Below are positions 17,295-25,501 of a stretch of 64,000 nucleotides of DNA, one piece after another. This DNA is from Lachnospiraceae bacterium (GTDB lineage Bacteria > Bacillota > Clostridia > Lachnospirales > Lachnospiraceae). Position 1 is the first letter of the stretch; each line of letters begins with the position of its first letter. The stretch is taken from positions 1-64,000 of the forward strand of contig WRLH01000014.1 of NCBI GenBank assembly GCA_009777715.1. Reading direction: 5' to 3'. The notes below the pieces were generated by a model. That model did not search any database and had not been told where the DNA came from. It was given only the letters and a program-made list of their open reading frames with translations. The translations under genes and the position numbers were made by a program.

Positions 17295-18677
17295 TTATCT
17301 TAGTGTGTGAATTGCGTCATAAATCTGATCTGATAACTTTTGCAGGGCATCAATCCTGCTTTTGGGGGTGGTAAATTTCTGGTCGGCTATCTTTCTAAAG
17401 GGGTCATTGGCAAGATCCGTAAAGAAAGTTTCCGCCGGAGTCCAAACCTGACCCATTAGTGACGGCATGACAACGATATTACCCTCTTTGAGGTTATTGT
17501 TAATCGTCTGTGCCAGTTCGCCAACATTTTCGGCCGCGTCTTTTCTGGCCGGGACAATGCCAAGCATTTCATTTCGGAGCATTACCATCTCGTAACTTGT
17601 CGCAAAATCAACAAAAGCCAGCGCGGCATTGGGATAATTTGTATAACTGCTGATGGCGAAGCCATTTACCCCGCCCATCAAACGGGCTGGGATTAATTCG
17701 GGATTTTCTTCGGTAAGATCACCGCTTAAAGGAAGCTTTGGCACATCGGCAATGCCAATTTCTGCGAGTGCCTCTTCGCGGGAATAACCAACTGCCATCA
17801 GCTCATCAACAAAGAGGGTAAATACGTCCGGTGTCGTCATGGTCGCGAAAAAATTTCCGCTGGCAAACTGGGAATAAGAAATCTGGGTAATTGTAAAATC
17901 AACGCACCGCTCGTCCATGACCGAAGCCAGCTTAAGGAGGACGTTAGCCCCCCTTTCCGCGTCACCCATCGCCAAGCCGATATCTTCCATGTCGGTATTA
18001 TTGTCGCCATATAAATATCCGCCGTAGCTAAATAAAAATCCGAGCGAATAATAAGCGTCAATTAAGCTTTTCATATAGCCGAACTCACCATTTTCCCGGC
18101 GTTCCAAGGAAAATTTGTAAAGGGCATTCCAGCTTTCTAAGACATCGGGGTCAGGCAGCAAGCTTTTCCGGTAAAAAAGCAAAGGCCCTTGGATATTAAC
18201 CGGAGCCCCAAGATAAAAATCTTGGCCATCAATCGTGATTTTGTAAGCGTCCCATGCCTTTTCTTCGATATGGGGATAACAGTCAAGCTGTTCAATCGGC
18301 AAAGGCTGGACGTGGCGGCCCAGCGCGTAGCGCATAATCCGGTCGTTGGCCTGATAAAGCACATCAGGGCCAAAACCAAACGGCCCGTCATTTTCAAGAT
18401 CCAAATATTGGTCCATATTGGCGTCAACTGCCCTAATCCCATATTGCCCGTACTCTTCGTTAAACGCATTAAGCAGCTCTTCAAAATACCCTTGCCTTAA
18501 GGCAGTATCATTTTCAAGCACCCTTAAGGTGATATCACGCTCAAGGACACCCGTGAATTTTTCAATCTTTTGGGCCGGAGCTTCGTCATTTATGCGGCCT
18601 GCCCCCAAGATAATCCCTGTTATCACAAGAAAATGGGTCGATAAAACCAAAAGGGGAACCAATATTCTTTTCTTCAT
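17295..18677 (-). CDS. malE: Sugar ABC transporter substrate-binding protein, MalE type
   Basis: Extracellular binding protein of the MalFG importer, 460 aa. Family features include GFGPDVLYQANDRI near residue 97 and the ANAAL-like helix NYPNAALAFVDFATSYE near 350. The N-terminus has a basic stretch and a hydrophobic segment (LVPLLVLSTHFLVITGIILGAG) but no lipobox cysteine, which is unusual for a Gram-positive binding protein; it may stay anchored by an uncleaved helix. It is the second gene of the operon, 15 bp after the GH13 stop. Confidence 0.9.
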   Translation of the reverse strand: MKKRILVPLLVLSTHFLVITGIILGAGRINDEAPAQKIEKFTGVLERDITLRVLENDTALRQGYFEELLNAFNEEYGQYGIRAVDANMDQYLDLENDGPFGFGPDVLYQANDRIMRYALGRHVQPLPIEQLDCYPHIEEKAWDAYKITIDGQDFYLGAPVNIQGPLLFYRKSLLPDPDVLESWNALYKFSLERRENGEFGYMKSLIDAYYSLGFLFSYGGYLYGDNNTDMEDIGLAMGDAERGANVLLKLASVMDERCVDFTITQISYSQFASGNFFATMTTPDVFTLFVDELMAVGYSREEALAEIGIADVPKLPLSGDLTEENPELIPARLMGGVNGFAISSYTNYPNAALAFVDFATSYEMVMLRNEMLGIVPARKDAAENVGELAQTINNNLKEGNIVVMPSLMGQVWTPAETFFTDLANDPFRKIADQKFTTPKSRIDALQKLSDQIYDAIHTLR

Positions 18678-18692
18678 TTCCTTATCTCCTCT

Positions 18693-20384
18693 TTATGTTT
18701 CGATCATAAAGCCGTTGCTTTTTAGCACCGTCCCGGTGAAATTGTGGGATAAAACTTCTGTGCCTGTTAACGGGCATTTAATGTCAGTTGCGGTATTGTT
18801 AACCCTTAATGTGAGGGTTTTTTGCCCTAAAAATCTTTCAAGGACAAATAAGCCGTCTTCGGAGTAAAGCTTTATCCCGCCCTCGCTTAATACTTCATTT
18901 TCCTTAAGCGAAGCCAAGCCCTTTATTATTTTAAACAGCTGGTCTTTTTCGTCAACTTTCTGCCAGTCAAATGTCCGTCTGCTGTCAGGGTCATGGCCGC
19001 CCTCTAAGCCTATTTCCGTGCCATAATAAATGCTAGCCGCGCCAACATACATGAAAGTTACTGAAAGGGCGCAAATCAATTTGTCGGTATTTCCTTTTAC
19101 CAACGTCAAAAATCGGTGCGTGTCGTGGCTGTCAAGGATATTTAACATCATTTTATTAACTTGGGTGCTATTACGCATTAACAGGCCGCTTAAGCGTTCC
19201 GCAAAACCCTTAGCGTCAATCAAATTATCCGCAAAAAAGTCATAACAGGCTTTTGTAAAGGCATAATTCATAATGCTGTCGTATTGGTCGCCTAACAGGA
19301 ACGGATTTGCGTCATGCCAGTTTTCACCGATAATGACGCAATCTTTATTGATTCCTTTAACGTGTTCGCGGAACTTGCGCCAAAAATTGTGGCTTACCTC
19401 GTCTGATACATCAAGCCGCCAGCCGTCAATCCCATATTCCATCCAGTATGATGTTATTTCAAGTAAATGCTTTTGCAGCTCAAGGTTAGAAGTATTAAAC
19501 TTCGGCATATGGTCACAATAGGCAAAGCATTCATAATTAAGCGGTTCTTTAATTGGATTATCGCCGTTTAAAATAAACCAGTCAAAATATGGCGATGATT
19601 TTCCATTTTTTACCACATCGGCAAATTGCTTTAAGTCCTCGCCGCAATGGTTAAAGACAGCGTCAATGACAATGCGGATTCCATTTTGGTGTGCTTTATC
19701 AATAAGCTCCTTAAAATCTTCATTGCTGCCAAACTGCCGATCGATTTTGAAATAATCGCTGATGTCGTATTTGTGGTTTGATAATGAGCAAAATACCGGG
19801 GTCAAATATAAGACATTGATTCCTAATGATGAAAGATAGTCAAGCTTTTTGGTAATTCCTTTAAGGTCGCCGCCCGCAAAGCTATAGATGCCGGGGCTTT
19901 CCCCCCATTTTAAATTGATGTATTCATCATCTTTTTCTGTGTCGCCGATAAAAAATCGGTCAATGAAAATATGATAAAAAACTGCCCTCTTCATCCACGG
20001 CACTTCGCGATGGACGTCAATTGCGTTTATATAAGCCAATTGAAAAGCATTAAAATAATTAAACTTAAAGTCGAATGTATCGGTCAGGCCATCTTCGGAG
20101 TAGTAGGTTATTTCCTTATTATGCGCGATTTCAAAGATATATACAAGCCGGATATCATCAAGCTTAAGTTCTGTCTGGTAATAGCAAAACAGATTGTCGG
20201 TATATGCCTTAGTAAGGGGCAGCCGCTTTTGCTTCATGTAAAAATCATATTTTCCCCCATAGATAACAGACACGCTGTCAACCTCATCCGTCCGCGCAAT
20301 TCGCAAGCGCAGGATAACGGTATTTTCGTTAAGCGCAAAACAATATTTGGAGCTGGGTGTATGTAAAACTGCTTCTTTATTCAT
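18693..20384 (-). CDS. GH13 neopullulanase/cyclomaltodextrinase-like enzyme
   Basis: A cytoplasmic alpha-glucan hydrolase of 563 aa that should degrade imported maltodextrin or cyclodextrin. It has an N-terminal CBM34-like domain (about 1-120) and then the GH13 barrel with its four motifs: DAVFNH, GWRLDVSDE (nucleophile Asp), IIGENWHD (acid/base Glu) and LDSHDTHR. The DVSDEV form of the second motif fits the neopullulanase/cyclomaltodextrinase subfamily. No signal peptide is present. It is the first gene of the mal operon. The SD is AAGGGAACACCCAG. Confidence 0.93.
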   Translation of the reverse strand: MNKEAVLHTPSSKYCFALNENTVILRLRIARTDEVDSVSVIYGGKYDFYMKQKRLPLTKAYTDNLFCYYQTELKLDDIRLVYIFEIAHNKEITYYSEDGLTDTFDFKFNYFNAFQLAYINAIDVHREVPWMKRAVFYHIFIDRFFIGDTEKDDEYINLKWGESPGIYSFAGGDLKGITKKLDYLSSLGINVLYLTPVFCSLSNHKYDISDYFKIDRQFGSNEDFKELIDKAHQNGIRIVIDAVFNHCGEDLKQFADVVKNGKSSPYFDWFILNGDNPIKEPLNYECFAYCDHMPKFNTSNLELQKHLLEITSYWMEYGIDGWRLDVSDEVSHNFWRKFREHVKGINKDCVIIGENWHDANPFLLGDQYDSIMNYAFTKACYDFFADNLIDAKGFAERLSGLLMRNSTQVNKMMLNILDSHDTHRFLTLVKGNTDKLICALSVTFMYVGAASIYYGTEIGLEGGHDPDSRRTFDWQKVDEKDQLFKIIKGLASLKENEVLSEGGIKLYSEDGLFVLERFLGQKTLTLRVNNTATDIKCPLTGTEVLSHNFTGTVLKSNGFMIET

Positions 20385-20427
20385 TCTGGGTGTTCCCTTC
20401 TTATAAGTTAATGTGAGTATTATTTGA

Positions 20428-20456
20428 TTGACAAGTTATTTGCTTAGGCATATAAT
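20428..20456 (+). promoter_or_regulatory. Perfect sigma-A promoter of the LacI regulator gene
   Basis: TTGACA (20428-20433), 17 bp, TATAAT (20451-20456). The expected start of transcription falls on the A of the ATG at 20463. The -35 box shares its sequence with the minus strand TTGTCA, so the divergent mal operon promoter probably overlaps it. Confidence 0.9.
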
Positions 20457-20462
20457 CTAGTT

Positions 20463-21278
20463 ATGAGTGCAAAACGAGCAACAATTAAAGATGTCGCAAA
20501 AGTCGCGGGCGTAGGCATTACCACGGTTTCCTATGTCATCAACGGCCGTTACAAAGAAATGCGTATCTCTGAAGCAACCATGAAAAAGGTACTGCAAGTT
20601 GCCAATGCGCTTAATTATTCACCTAATCCTTTTGCCGCCGGACTCAAAACTATCTTAGCCCGCTTTGTTACTGTCCGGACGGGAATATCAGGCGGCACTT
20701 TGCACCATCTTGAAATCATGTCATTGCTTGATGATCTCCTTGATGTCATGGGGCAAAACGGTTACTCAATTATTTATAATCCCAGCAAGAAAGCCGAAAA
20801 GCTTTCGGCTGAGGCTTGCGTTTGCTTTAACATGAGCAGCGAGGAATTTTTCGCGCTTGGCGATGAAAATTTTATCCCGCTGATTGCCATTGATTCCATT
20901 ATCGATGATCCGATGTTTTATCAAGTCAACTTGGATTACGCCAAAGCCAAGGCCAAAGCTGATGAATACTTTAATGCGCCTTATGATTATGTTGCCGTTG
21001 CGTCAGCCAATGACGCTTTACGTAATGAAATATTAGCTGTTTTCCCGGAGACGATTTTTGTGTCCGAGCTTAGCGAAATTCAAGCCCTTAGACTTAAGGG
21101 AAATCTTTTGCTCACGCATAGTTCACTATTTAAGGCCTTTGCCGCCACCCACAGGGACATCAATATCCTTAATTATGACGCTCATCTTGCTGTCCGCCCG
21201 CAGGTTGTTTTTGACTCCATCAAAAATGCCGTCAATCGCATCCAAGCTGATGGGGCTAGCCACTCGGCCAAAATATGA
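20463..21278 (+). CDS. LacI family regulator of the maltodextrin genes
   Basis: A DNA-binding repressor with the LacI helix-turn-helix at the N-terminus (ATIKDVAKVAGVGITTVSYV) and hinge (NALNYSPNPFAAGLKT), followed by a periplasmic-binding-like sensor domain. At 271 aa it is shorter than usual (about 330), and the sensor domain looks reduced. It is divergent from the mal operon, so it probably controls that operon and itself. No SD is visible before the ATG, and the promoter places the transcript start on the ATG itself, which suggests a leaderless mRNA. Confidence 0.9.
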   Translation: MSAKRATIKDVAKVAGVGITTVSYVINGRYKEMRISEATMKKVLQVANALNYSPNPFAAGLKTILARFVTVRTGISGGTLHHLEIMSLLDDLLDVMGQNGYSIIYNPSKKAEKLSAEACVCFNMSSEEFFALGDENFIPLIAIDSIIDDPMFYQVNLDYAKAKAKADEYFNAPYDYVAVASANDALRNEILAVFPETIFVSELSEIQALRLKGNLLLTHSSLFKAFAATHRDINILNYDAHLAVRPQVVFDSIKNAVNRIQADGASHSAKI

Positions 21279-21279
21279 T

Positions 21280-21316
21280 ACCAGTCCAGCTATTTCATAT
21301 CTAAGCTGAACTGGCA
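21280..21316. terminator. Hairpin between convergent lacI-type and lipoprotein genes
   Basis: Arms CCAGTCCAGCT and AGCTGAACTGG pair with one mismatch around a 12-base loop. No clear T-run follows, so its action as a terminator is only likely from position. Confidence 0.4.
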
Positions 21317-21329
21317 CCACAAAATTTCA

Positions 21330-22904
21330 TTAATTAGCTGCTTCAAGCAATATTGTCATTGAGTATGAATCAAATGTTACGTCATAAACGCCATCTTTAT
21401 TAAATTTAATATTAAAGTCCCATTCTGAATCAAAATCAGCTTTTCCTTTAAGCAGGGAATGGTAACCGTAAGTCCCAAGCAGATTGTTTCCGTCAGTGTC
21501 CCACAGGCCATTTTCAGTTGCGCCGCGCTTGTATGTTTGGACAACTAGCTCATCTCCTGCGCCAAATTCGATACCAAGGATTTTGAAAATGCCGGAACCA
21601 GCTTCCGTTTCAGCCAGCTTATGCGTATTGATAAAGACAAAGCTTCCGCTGCCTTGCCCGCCTTCGGTTCTTTCACTTCCATACATAGGGTCGCCCCACT
21701 CGCCAAGGAAAGTGCCGTCAAGATAATAATCACGCAGAGCCGGAGCTTCTAAAGCCACTACAGCAGATAAGACATTGCTTGCTTCATGATAGGTGAAAGT
21801 ATAGATACCGCTTGCTTTCGCAATCATATTGTTGCCCATTCCGCCAGCAGCGTCAAACAGGTCTTCGCTTTCGCCGTCAAGATTGTCAAACCTAATGAAT
21901 ACTGTTCCCTCTGTTGTTACTTCTGCTTGGGTGACGGTCGAGACAAATAGGAACTCCTCGCCTTCTTGTAGGAAAATTTCCATCTCGTACACACCGTTTG
22001 CCCCAGAAAGTTTGTGGCTTCCTGCGTAGACGTTTTCCCAATGGGTAATCCCAGCCCCTTTGATAAAGTAATTGGTTTCACTTGCGGCAACATCTTCGAC
22101 ATCGCCATTAAGTACCCACTCGATCCGGTCATAGGTTCCCATGTTAAAGGATTCTTTGTTTTCTTCGTTATACTCGGAATTTTCCGTGTCATAATAATCT
22201 TCCGCCGGATAAGTTGTCAGGGTAAAAGTATAATTTCCGCCAAGCTCAACCCTGGTGTTCATTGTTTTTGGCGAGACATCACCAAGGCCGCCAGCCCCGG
22301 CAAAAGCAGCTGTTCCGTCAGCCAAGGCCGTTTCGGTAAGATAACCGAAGCCGCGCTGGTTCTGCCATGAGCTATTGATGACAAACTGAAATTCATCGCC
22401 TTCCACCAGGTCAACTGTAATCGTGTACTGGTTTTTTCCGTCAGCCTTTGCAAGCTTATGCGCGTCACTAAATGCTTCCGGGCCGCCGCCCCAGTTGCTG
22501 GCAAGCATAATATTGCTAGTCCCGGCCCCGACAATGAAGTATTCCCGCTCATCGTCTATATGCTCGGCAAAACCGGCATAAATTGCGACATCTTCATTAA
22601 TTGAAGCGGTAAAATCAAATGCGCGGCTTTTGCTTGGCGTGGAAAACCAGCCAATAAATTCAAATCCTGCTTTTGCCGGGGTGAATCCTTCGATTGTCCC
22701 ATCGGAAGAGGCATTAAGCAGCGAGCCGTCTTTTACTTCCAGCTCTGTCAATACGGTCTCATCGTCATAAAGTGTCACTTTAATTAATGACGATGGTTCT
22801 TGGAACGGGCTATCCGTTTCCGTTTCTTCTGTGCTGGCGCAAGCCGTAAGTGCAAGCGACAGGGCCAGTGCTAGTACTGTGGTAATAATTTTTCTCTTTT
22901 TCAT
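21330..22904 (-). CDS. Carbohydrate-binding surface lipoprotein with InlB-like repeat
   Basis: A 524-aa lipoprotein, probably a starch or maltodextrin-binding protein on the cell surface. The start MKKRKIITT (22904) was chosen because GGAGGG lies six bases before it and a signal peptide with lipobox LALTACAS follows; the frame is open further upstream but without such signals. After the Cys comes an InlB-type repeat (TLYDDETVLTELEV ... GFEFIGWFSTP), then three SusE/F-like beta modules that start similarly (YFIVGAGTS, YFIKGAGIT, YYLDGTFLG). It faces the LacI regulator tail-to-tail and has its own strong promoter. Confidence 0.82.
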   Translation of the reverse strand: MKKRKIITTVLALALSLALTACASTEETETDSPFQEPSSLIKVTLYDDETVLTELEVKDGSLLNASSDGTIEGFTPAKAGFEFIGWFSTPSKSRAFDFTASINEDVAIYAGFAEHIDDEREYFIVGAGTSNIMLASNWGGGPEAFSDAHKLAKADGKNQYTITVDLVEGDEFQFVINSSWQNQRGFGYLTETALADGTAAFAGAGGLGDVSPKTMNTRVELGGNYTFTLTTYPAEDYYDTENSEYNEENKESFNMGTYDRIEWVLNGDVEDVAASETNYFIKGAGITHWENVYAGSHKLSGANGVYEMEIFLQEGEEFLFVSTVTQAEVTTEGTVFIRFDNLDGESEDLFDAAGGMGNNMIAKASGIYTFTYHEASNVLSAVVALEAPALRDYYLDGTFLGEWGDPMYGSERTEGGQGSGSFVFINTHKLAETEAGSGIFKILGIEFGAGDELVVQTYKRGATENGLWDTDGNNLLGTYGYHSLLKGKADFDSEWDFNIKFNKDGVYDVTFDSYSMTILLEAAN

Positions 22905-22965
22905 TTTTTCCCTCCATATTCGTGTGATTTCACGAAACGCTAAACTGTTTTGCTGAATCATTTCA

Positions 22966-22994
22966 AGTATAGCGCAAGTAAATGGGCGTGTCAA
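22966..22994 (-). promoter_or_regulatory. Sigma-A promoter of the binding lipoprotein gene
   Basis: On the minus strand TTGACA (22994-22989), 17 bp, TATACT (22971-22966), giving a leader of about 55 bases to the ATG at 22904. The leader contains CGTG/CACG dyads that could be regulatory. Confidence 0.85.
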
Positions 22995-23077
22995 GTATTT
23001 TTTTGCTGTCACTTCGGCCTCCGAGCTGCAATCCCTTATGGTACTTCACCGTCCATGAGCAAATAAATAATTTGCCT

Positions 23078-23126
23078 CCGCGCGTTTGAGAGCTGTCGAT
23101 TCAACGTCCGACCCGCTTTCGCTCCC
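23078..23126 (-). repeat. Structured dispersed repeat, left-arm fragment
   Basis: CCGCGCGTTTGAGAGCTGTC onward to GCTTTCGCTCCC, then the match ends. It is the outer arm of the element only, placed 24 bp before a full copy in the same orientation. Confidence 0.8.
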
Positions 23127-23149
23127 GAAAAAAATCCGCGCTTTTGCTT

Positions 23150-23295
23150 CCGCGCGTTTGAGAGCTGTCGATTCAACGTCCGACCCGCTTTCGCTCCGAG
23201 AGAAACGCTGCGTTACATAATGCGGTAAAGTACACCGCATAAGTAACGGCGTTTCTCAAGGGTCGGTCTTTTGAATCGCACTCTCTTTCGCACGA
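23150..23295 (-). repeat. Structured dispersed repeat, copy E (full length)
   Basis: A complete 146-bp copy. P1 CGCGCG...GAGAG with CTCTC...CGCACG, P2 TCGATTCA/TGAATCG, P3 CGACCC/GGGTCG, P4 GAGAAACG/CGTTTCTC, P5 GTTACATAATGCGGT/ACCGCATAAGTAAC. The helices have other sequences than in copies A, C and D but still pair. Confidence 0.88.
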
Positions 23296-23626
23296 CAAAG
23301 TGTTTGTCTGACTAACTATCGCGGTCTGCGTCATTGCGGCTCCGAGCCGCAATCCCTGCTTTGGGCAAATTCTTATTATATTCGTAAAATAATGCTCGCG
23401 GTTTTTTTATTTTTCCCTCAATTGTGCATTTTACACCCATGCATTTCACAAGCGGAGCTTGTGAAACTGCTTAAATAGAAAGTGGAAATTTTAATTTCCA
23501 CACGATGATTTTCTTATCTCAAAGGGTAGTGCGTGAAAAATTTTGCTCATGGACATTCCCGTTACGGCTTGCGGGATTGCGGCTCGGAGACCACAATGAC
23601 GAAACTAAAGCGGGTCGGACTGTTAT
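23296..23626. repeat. Composite repeat island with orphan stem-loop unit
   Basis: No gene is visible. The stretch holds two ATTGCGGC stem-loops (23333-23353, 23576-23596), an inverted copy of the module from 236-280, and an orphan composite stem-loop unit in minus orientation: GTGGAAATT/AATTTCCAC (about 23482-23501), TTTCACAAGC-TCC-GCTTGTGAAA (23444-23466), then TGCATGGGTGTAAAATG. Unlike the other copies, no gene follows this one. The TCCATGAGCAAAATTTTTC module is present in inverted form (about 23520-23556). Confidence 0.65.
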
Positions 23627-23713
23627 CGTGCGAAAGAGAGTGAGATAACGTCAAAACGTTTCTCTCGGAGCGAAAGCGTGTCGGGCGGTGAATTGACACT
23701 CTCAAACGCGCGG
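23627..23713 (+). repeat. Structured dispersed repeat, copy F (short form)
   Basis: Outer arms as in copy C, but the middle is reduced to AACGT-CAAA-ACGTT closed by GAGAT/TTCTC, the same short form as copy B with a different helix sequence. The conserved GGAGCGAAAGC follows. Confidence 0.85.
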
Positions 23714-23733
23714 AGGCAAACCAAATTTTTTAT

Positions 23734-23768
23734 CGTGCGATGGAGAGTGCGATTCATAAGACCGACCC
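23734..23768 (+). repeat. Structured dispersed repeat, right-arm fragment
   Basis: CGTGCGATGGAGAGTGCG to CGACCC, then ordinary sequence. It is half of the element's outer arm. Confidence 0.75.
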
Positions 23769-23934
23769 GCAATGACGAAAGCCGCTAAAGCGCGAGTCTC
23801 CTAGTTTCCTTATTCCCAAAAAACACTTGATATACCATTTTTTTTGCGTTATATTTAAAATGCTTTTGACAATTCCACTCATTTATCCCAAATATACGCG
23901 ATATGTTACTAGGTGGAAAGAGAGGTGCGAAATA

Positions 23935-24900
23935 ATGAACATCAAAGCAAAATCAACTTTATCAATTGCATTAGTTTCATTAATGCTGACATCATGTTCA
24001 AGTAATCTGGCAAATAATGAAGAGATAAATGTGGCGAATAACCCTAACCAAGCAGAAATGCAGATGAATGCCGAAGAAACGTTTGAGAAGTTTTACACTG
24101 ACCAAACGATTGCTTTTACAGAAATAATGAACCTTAATTTATCCCAATTGATATCACTAAGCGATTATATTGTCAAGGCAAGATGTTTAGGCAACCAAGA
24201 TATGGGGGATTTCACGAAAACATTTTTTGAAGCAGAGGATATTGTTAATTCAACACCGATGGGAAGGATTACAGTATATCAATATCCGGTCAGATATCAA
24301 ATTGAGGGAACAGATATTGAATATGATTCTGGTTTAAATGAATTTACTGAAGGCAACAATTATATTTTAGTCCTTGAAGAGGATTCATCGGTTTTTTATG
24401 ATGAAACAAAGTATCGGCTCTTAGGTGACTTTTATGCCAAGTTAGATGATAGCGGTAATATTATTGATTTTTCCCTTTATGCTGATTCAAAGACAGAAAA
24501 AATGTTTTCGAATATTTCGGAAGCAAGGCAATTTGCCAATGAAAGCAAGATAAAATATTATTTCGAAAGGGATAAAAAAGTACCGTTTACAAGTTCATCA
24601 AACAAGGAAGATATTATTGAGATTGCTGATTATATCCTCACCATTGAAATACTTGGCATAGCTGTGGAATCGCCTGACCGTACATCTTATGAGGCATTAG
24701 TTATTGACAGCATTAAAGATATGCCAGATGTTAAAGAAATATTTGCGGTGCTTCCAAGAAATTCAGTCGAGATTGGCAAGCAATATATTGTTGCTTTCAA
24801 TAGAGTAAATGAAACATCGCTTGTTTTTGTAATTTCATCACTTAATGGGATATATGATGTAAAAGAAGCGGAGGCTTTGAAAGAACTACTTGATAAATGA
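23935..24900 (+). CDS. Lipoprotein of unknown function
   Basis: A 321-aa secreted lipoprotein. The start MNIKAKST (23935) was chosen because GAGAGGTG precedes it and a signal peptide with lipobox LMLTSCSS follows directly. The frame is open for 36 more codons upstream without these signals. The mature protein is acidic; two similar segments (LNLSQLISLSDYIVKARCLG and EDIIEIADYILTIEILGIAV) suggest an internal duplication of one domain. No enzymatic motif is seen. It stands alone between two repeat islands, and its AT-rich codon use differs from the GC-richer neighbours, which may mean acquisition. Confidence 0.75.
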   Translation: MNIKAKSTLSIALVSLMLTSCSSNLANNEEINVANNPNQAEMQMNAEETFEKFYTDQTIAFTEIMNLNLSQLISLSDYIVKARCLGNQDMGDFTKTFFEAEDIVNSTPMGRITVYQYPVRYQIEGTDIEYDSGLNEFTEGNNYILVLEEDSSVFYDETKYRLLGDFYAKLDDSGNIIDFSLYADSKTEKMFSNISEARQFANESKIKYYFERDKKVPFTSSSNKEDIIEIADYILTIEILGIAVESPDRTSYEALVIDSIKDMPDVKEIFAVLPRNSVEIGKQYIVAFNRVNETSLVFVISSLNGIYDVKEAEALKELLDK

Positions 24901-24916
24901 TTCATTCTACTTGTTT

Positions 24917-25063
24917 CCGCGCGTGCGAGAGCTGCCGATTCACCGCCCGACCCGCTTTCGCTCCGAGAGAGGACGTAGCGGCCACTAAGGCGTCACAATA
25001 CGCCGCCTAAGTGCCGACGCCTCTCAAGGGTCGGTCTTATGAATCGCACTCTCTATCGCACGA
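24917..25063 (-). repeat. Structured dispersed repeat, copy D (full length)
   Basis: A complete 147-bp copy. P4 is GAGAGGACG with CGCCTCTC, P5 uses CGGC/GCCG and GGCGT/ACGCC with the shared internal CTAA/CTAAG loop. It is very close to copy A and lies head-to-head with copy C. Confidence 0.88.
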
Positions 25064-25207
25064 TAAAGGGCTTGGTCGTGTCATTGCGGACTTCTCCGCA
25101 ATCCCATAGCCAAGTCTGCAAAACGGAAAACCGTAACTATAAGGTCCATGAGCAAAAATTTTTCACGTCCTACCCTTTGAGACAAGCTTTGATTTCGATA
25201 TCTCACT
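25064..25207. repeat. Composite repeat island segment
   Basis: It contains the ATTGCGGA-CTT-CTCCGCAAT stem-loop (25083-25102) and the TCCATGAGCAAAAATTTTTC...CCCTTTGAGACAAG module (25144-25188) also seen at 184-229. No coding sequence is supported. Confidence 0.6.
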
Positions 25208-25351
25208 CGTGCGAAAGAGAGTGCGATTCATAAGACCGACCCTTGAGAAATGTCGTTACTTAATTCGCGTATTTTGCGAATTTACGTAACGCAACATTTC
25301 TCTCGGAGCGAAAGCGGGTCGGACGGTGAATTGACACTCTCAAACGCGCGG
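25208..25351 (+). repeat. Structured dispersed repeat, copy C (full length, reference orientation)
   Basis: A complete 144-bp copy. P1 CGTGCG/CGCGCG and GAGAGTG/CACTCTC, P2 CGATTCA/TGAATTG, P3 CGACCC/GGGTCG, P4 GAGAAATG/CATTTCTC, P5 GTTAC/GTAAC and AATTCGC/GCGAATT around the shared TTA/TTAC loop, then GGAGCGAAAGC between P4 and P3. Confidence 0.88.
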
Positions 25352-25379
25352 AAGTAAAAAAACCGGAGGCAAATACAGG

Positions 25380-25495
25380 ATTGCGGCTCTGAGGCCGCAA
25401 TGACCAGGCCGCGAAAGCGGGTCGGGCGGTGAATTGACACTCTCAAACGCGCGGGGGCAAAAAGCGCGGAGAGATTGCGGCCCGGAGGCCGCAAT
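25380..25495 (+). repeat. ATTGCGGC stem-loops and structured-repeat fragment
   Basis: Two stem-loops of the type ATTGCGGCYC-GGAGGCCGCAAT (25380-25401 and 25474-25495), both followed by GAC, flank a fragment of the structured repeat (25411-25454, from GCGAAAGCGGGTCGG to the CGCGCGG end). Confidence 0.75.
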
Positions 25496-25501
25496 GACAT
25501 A

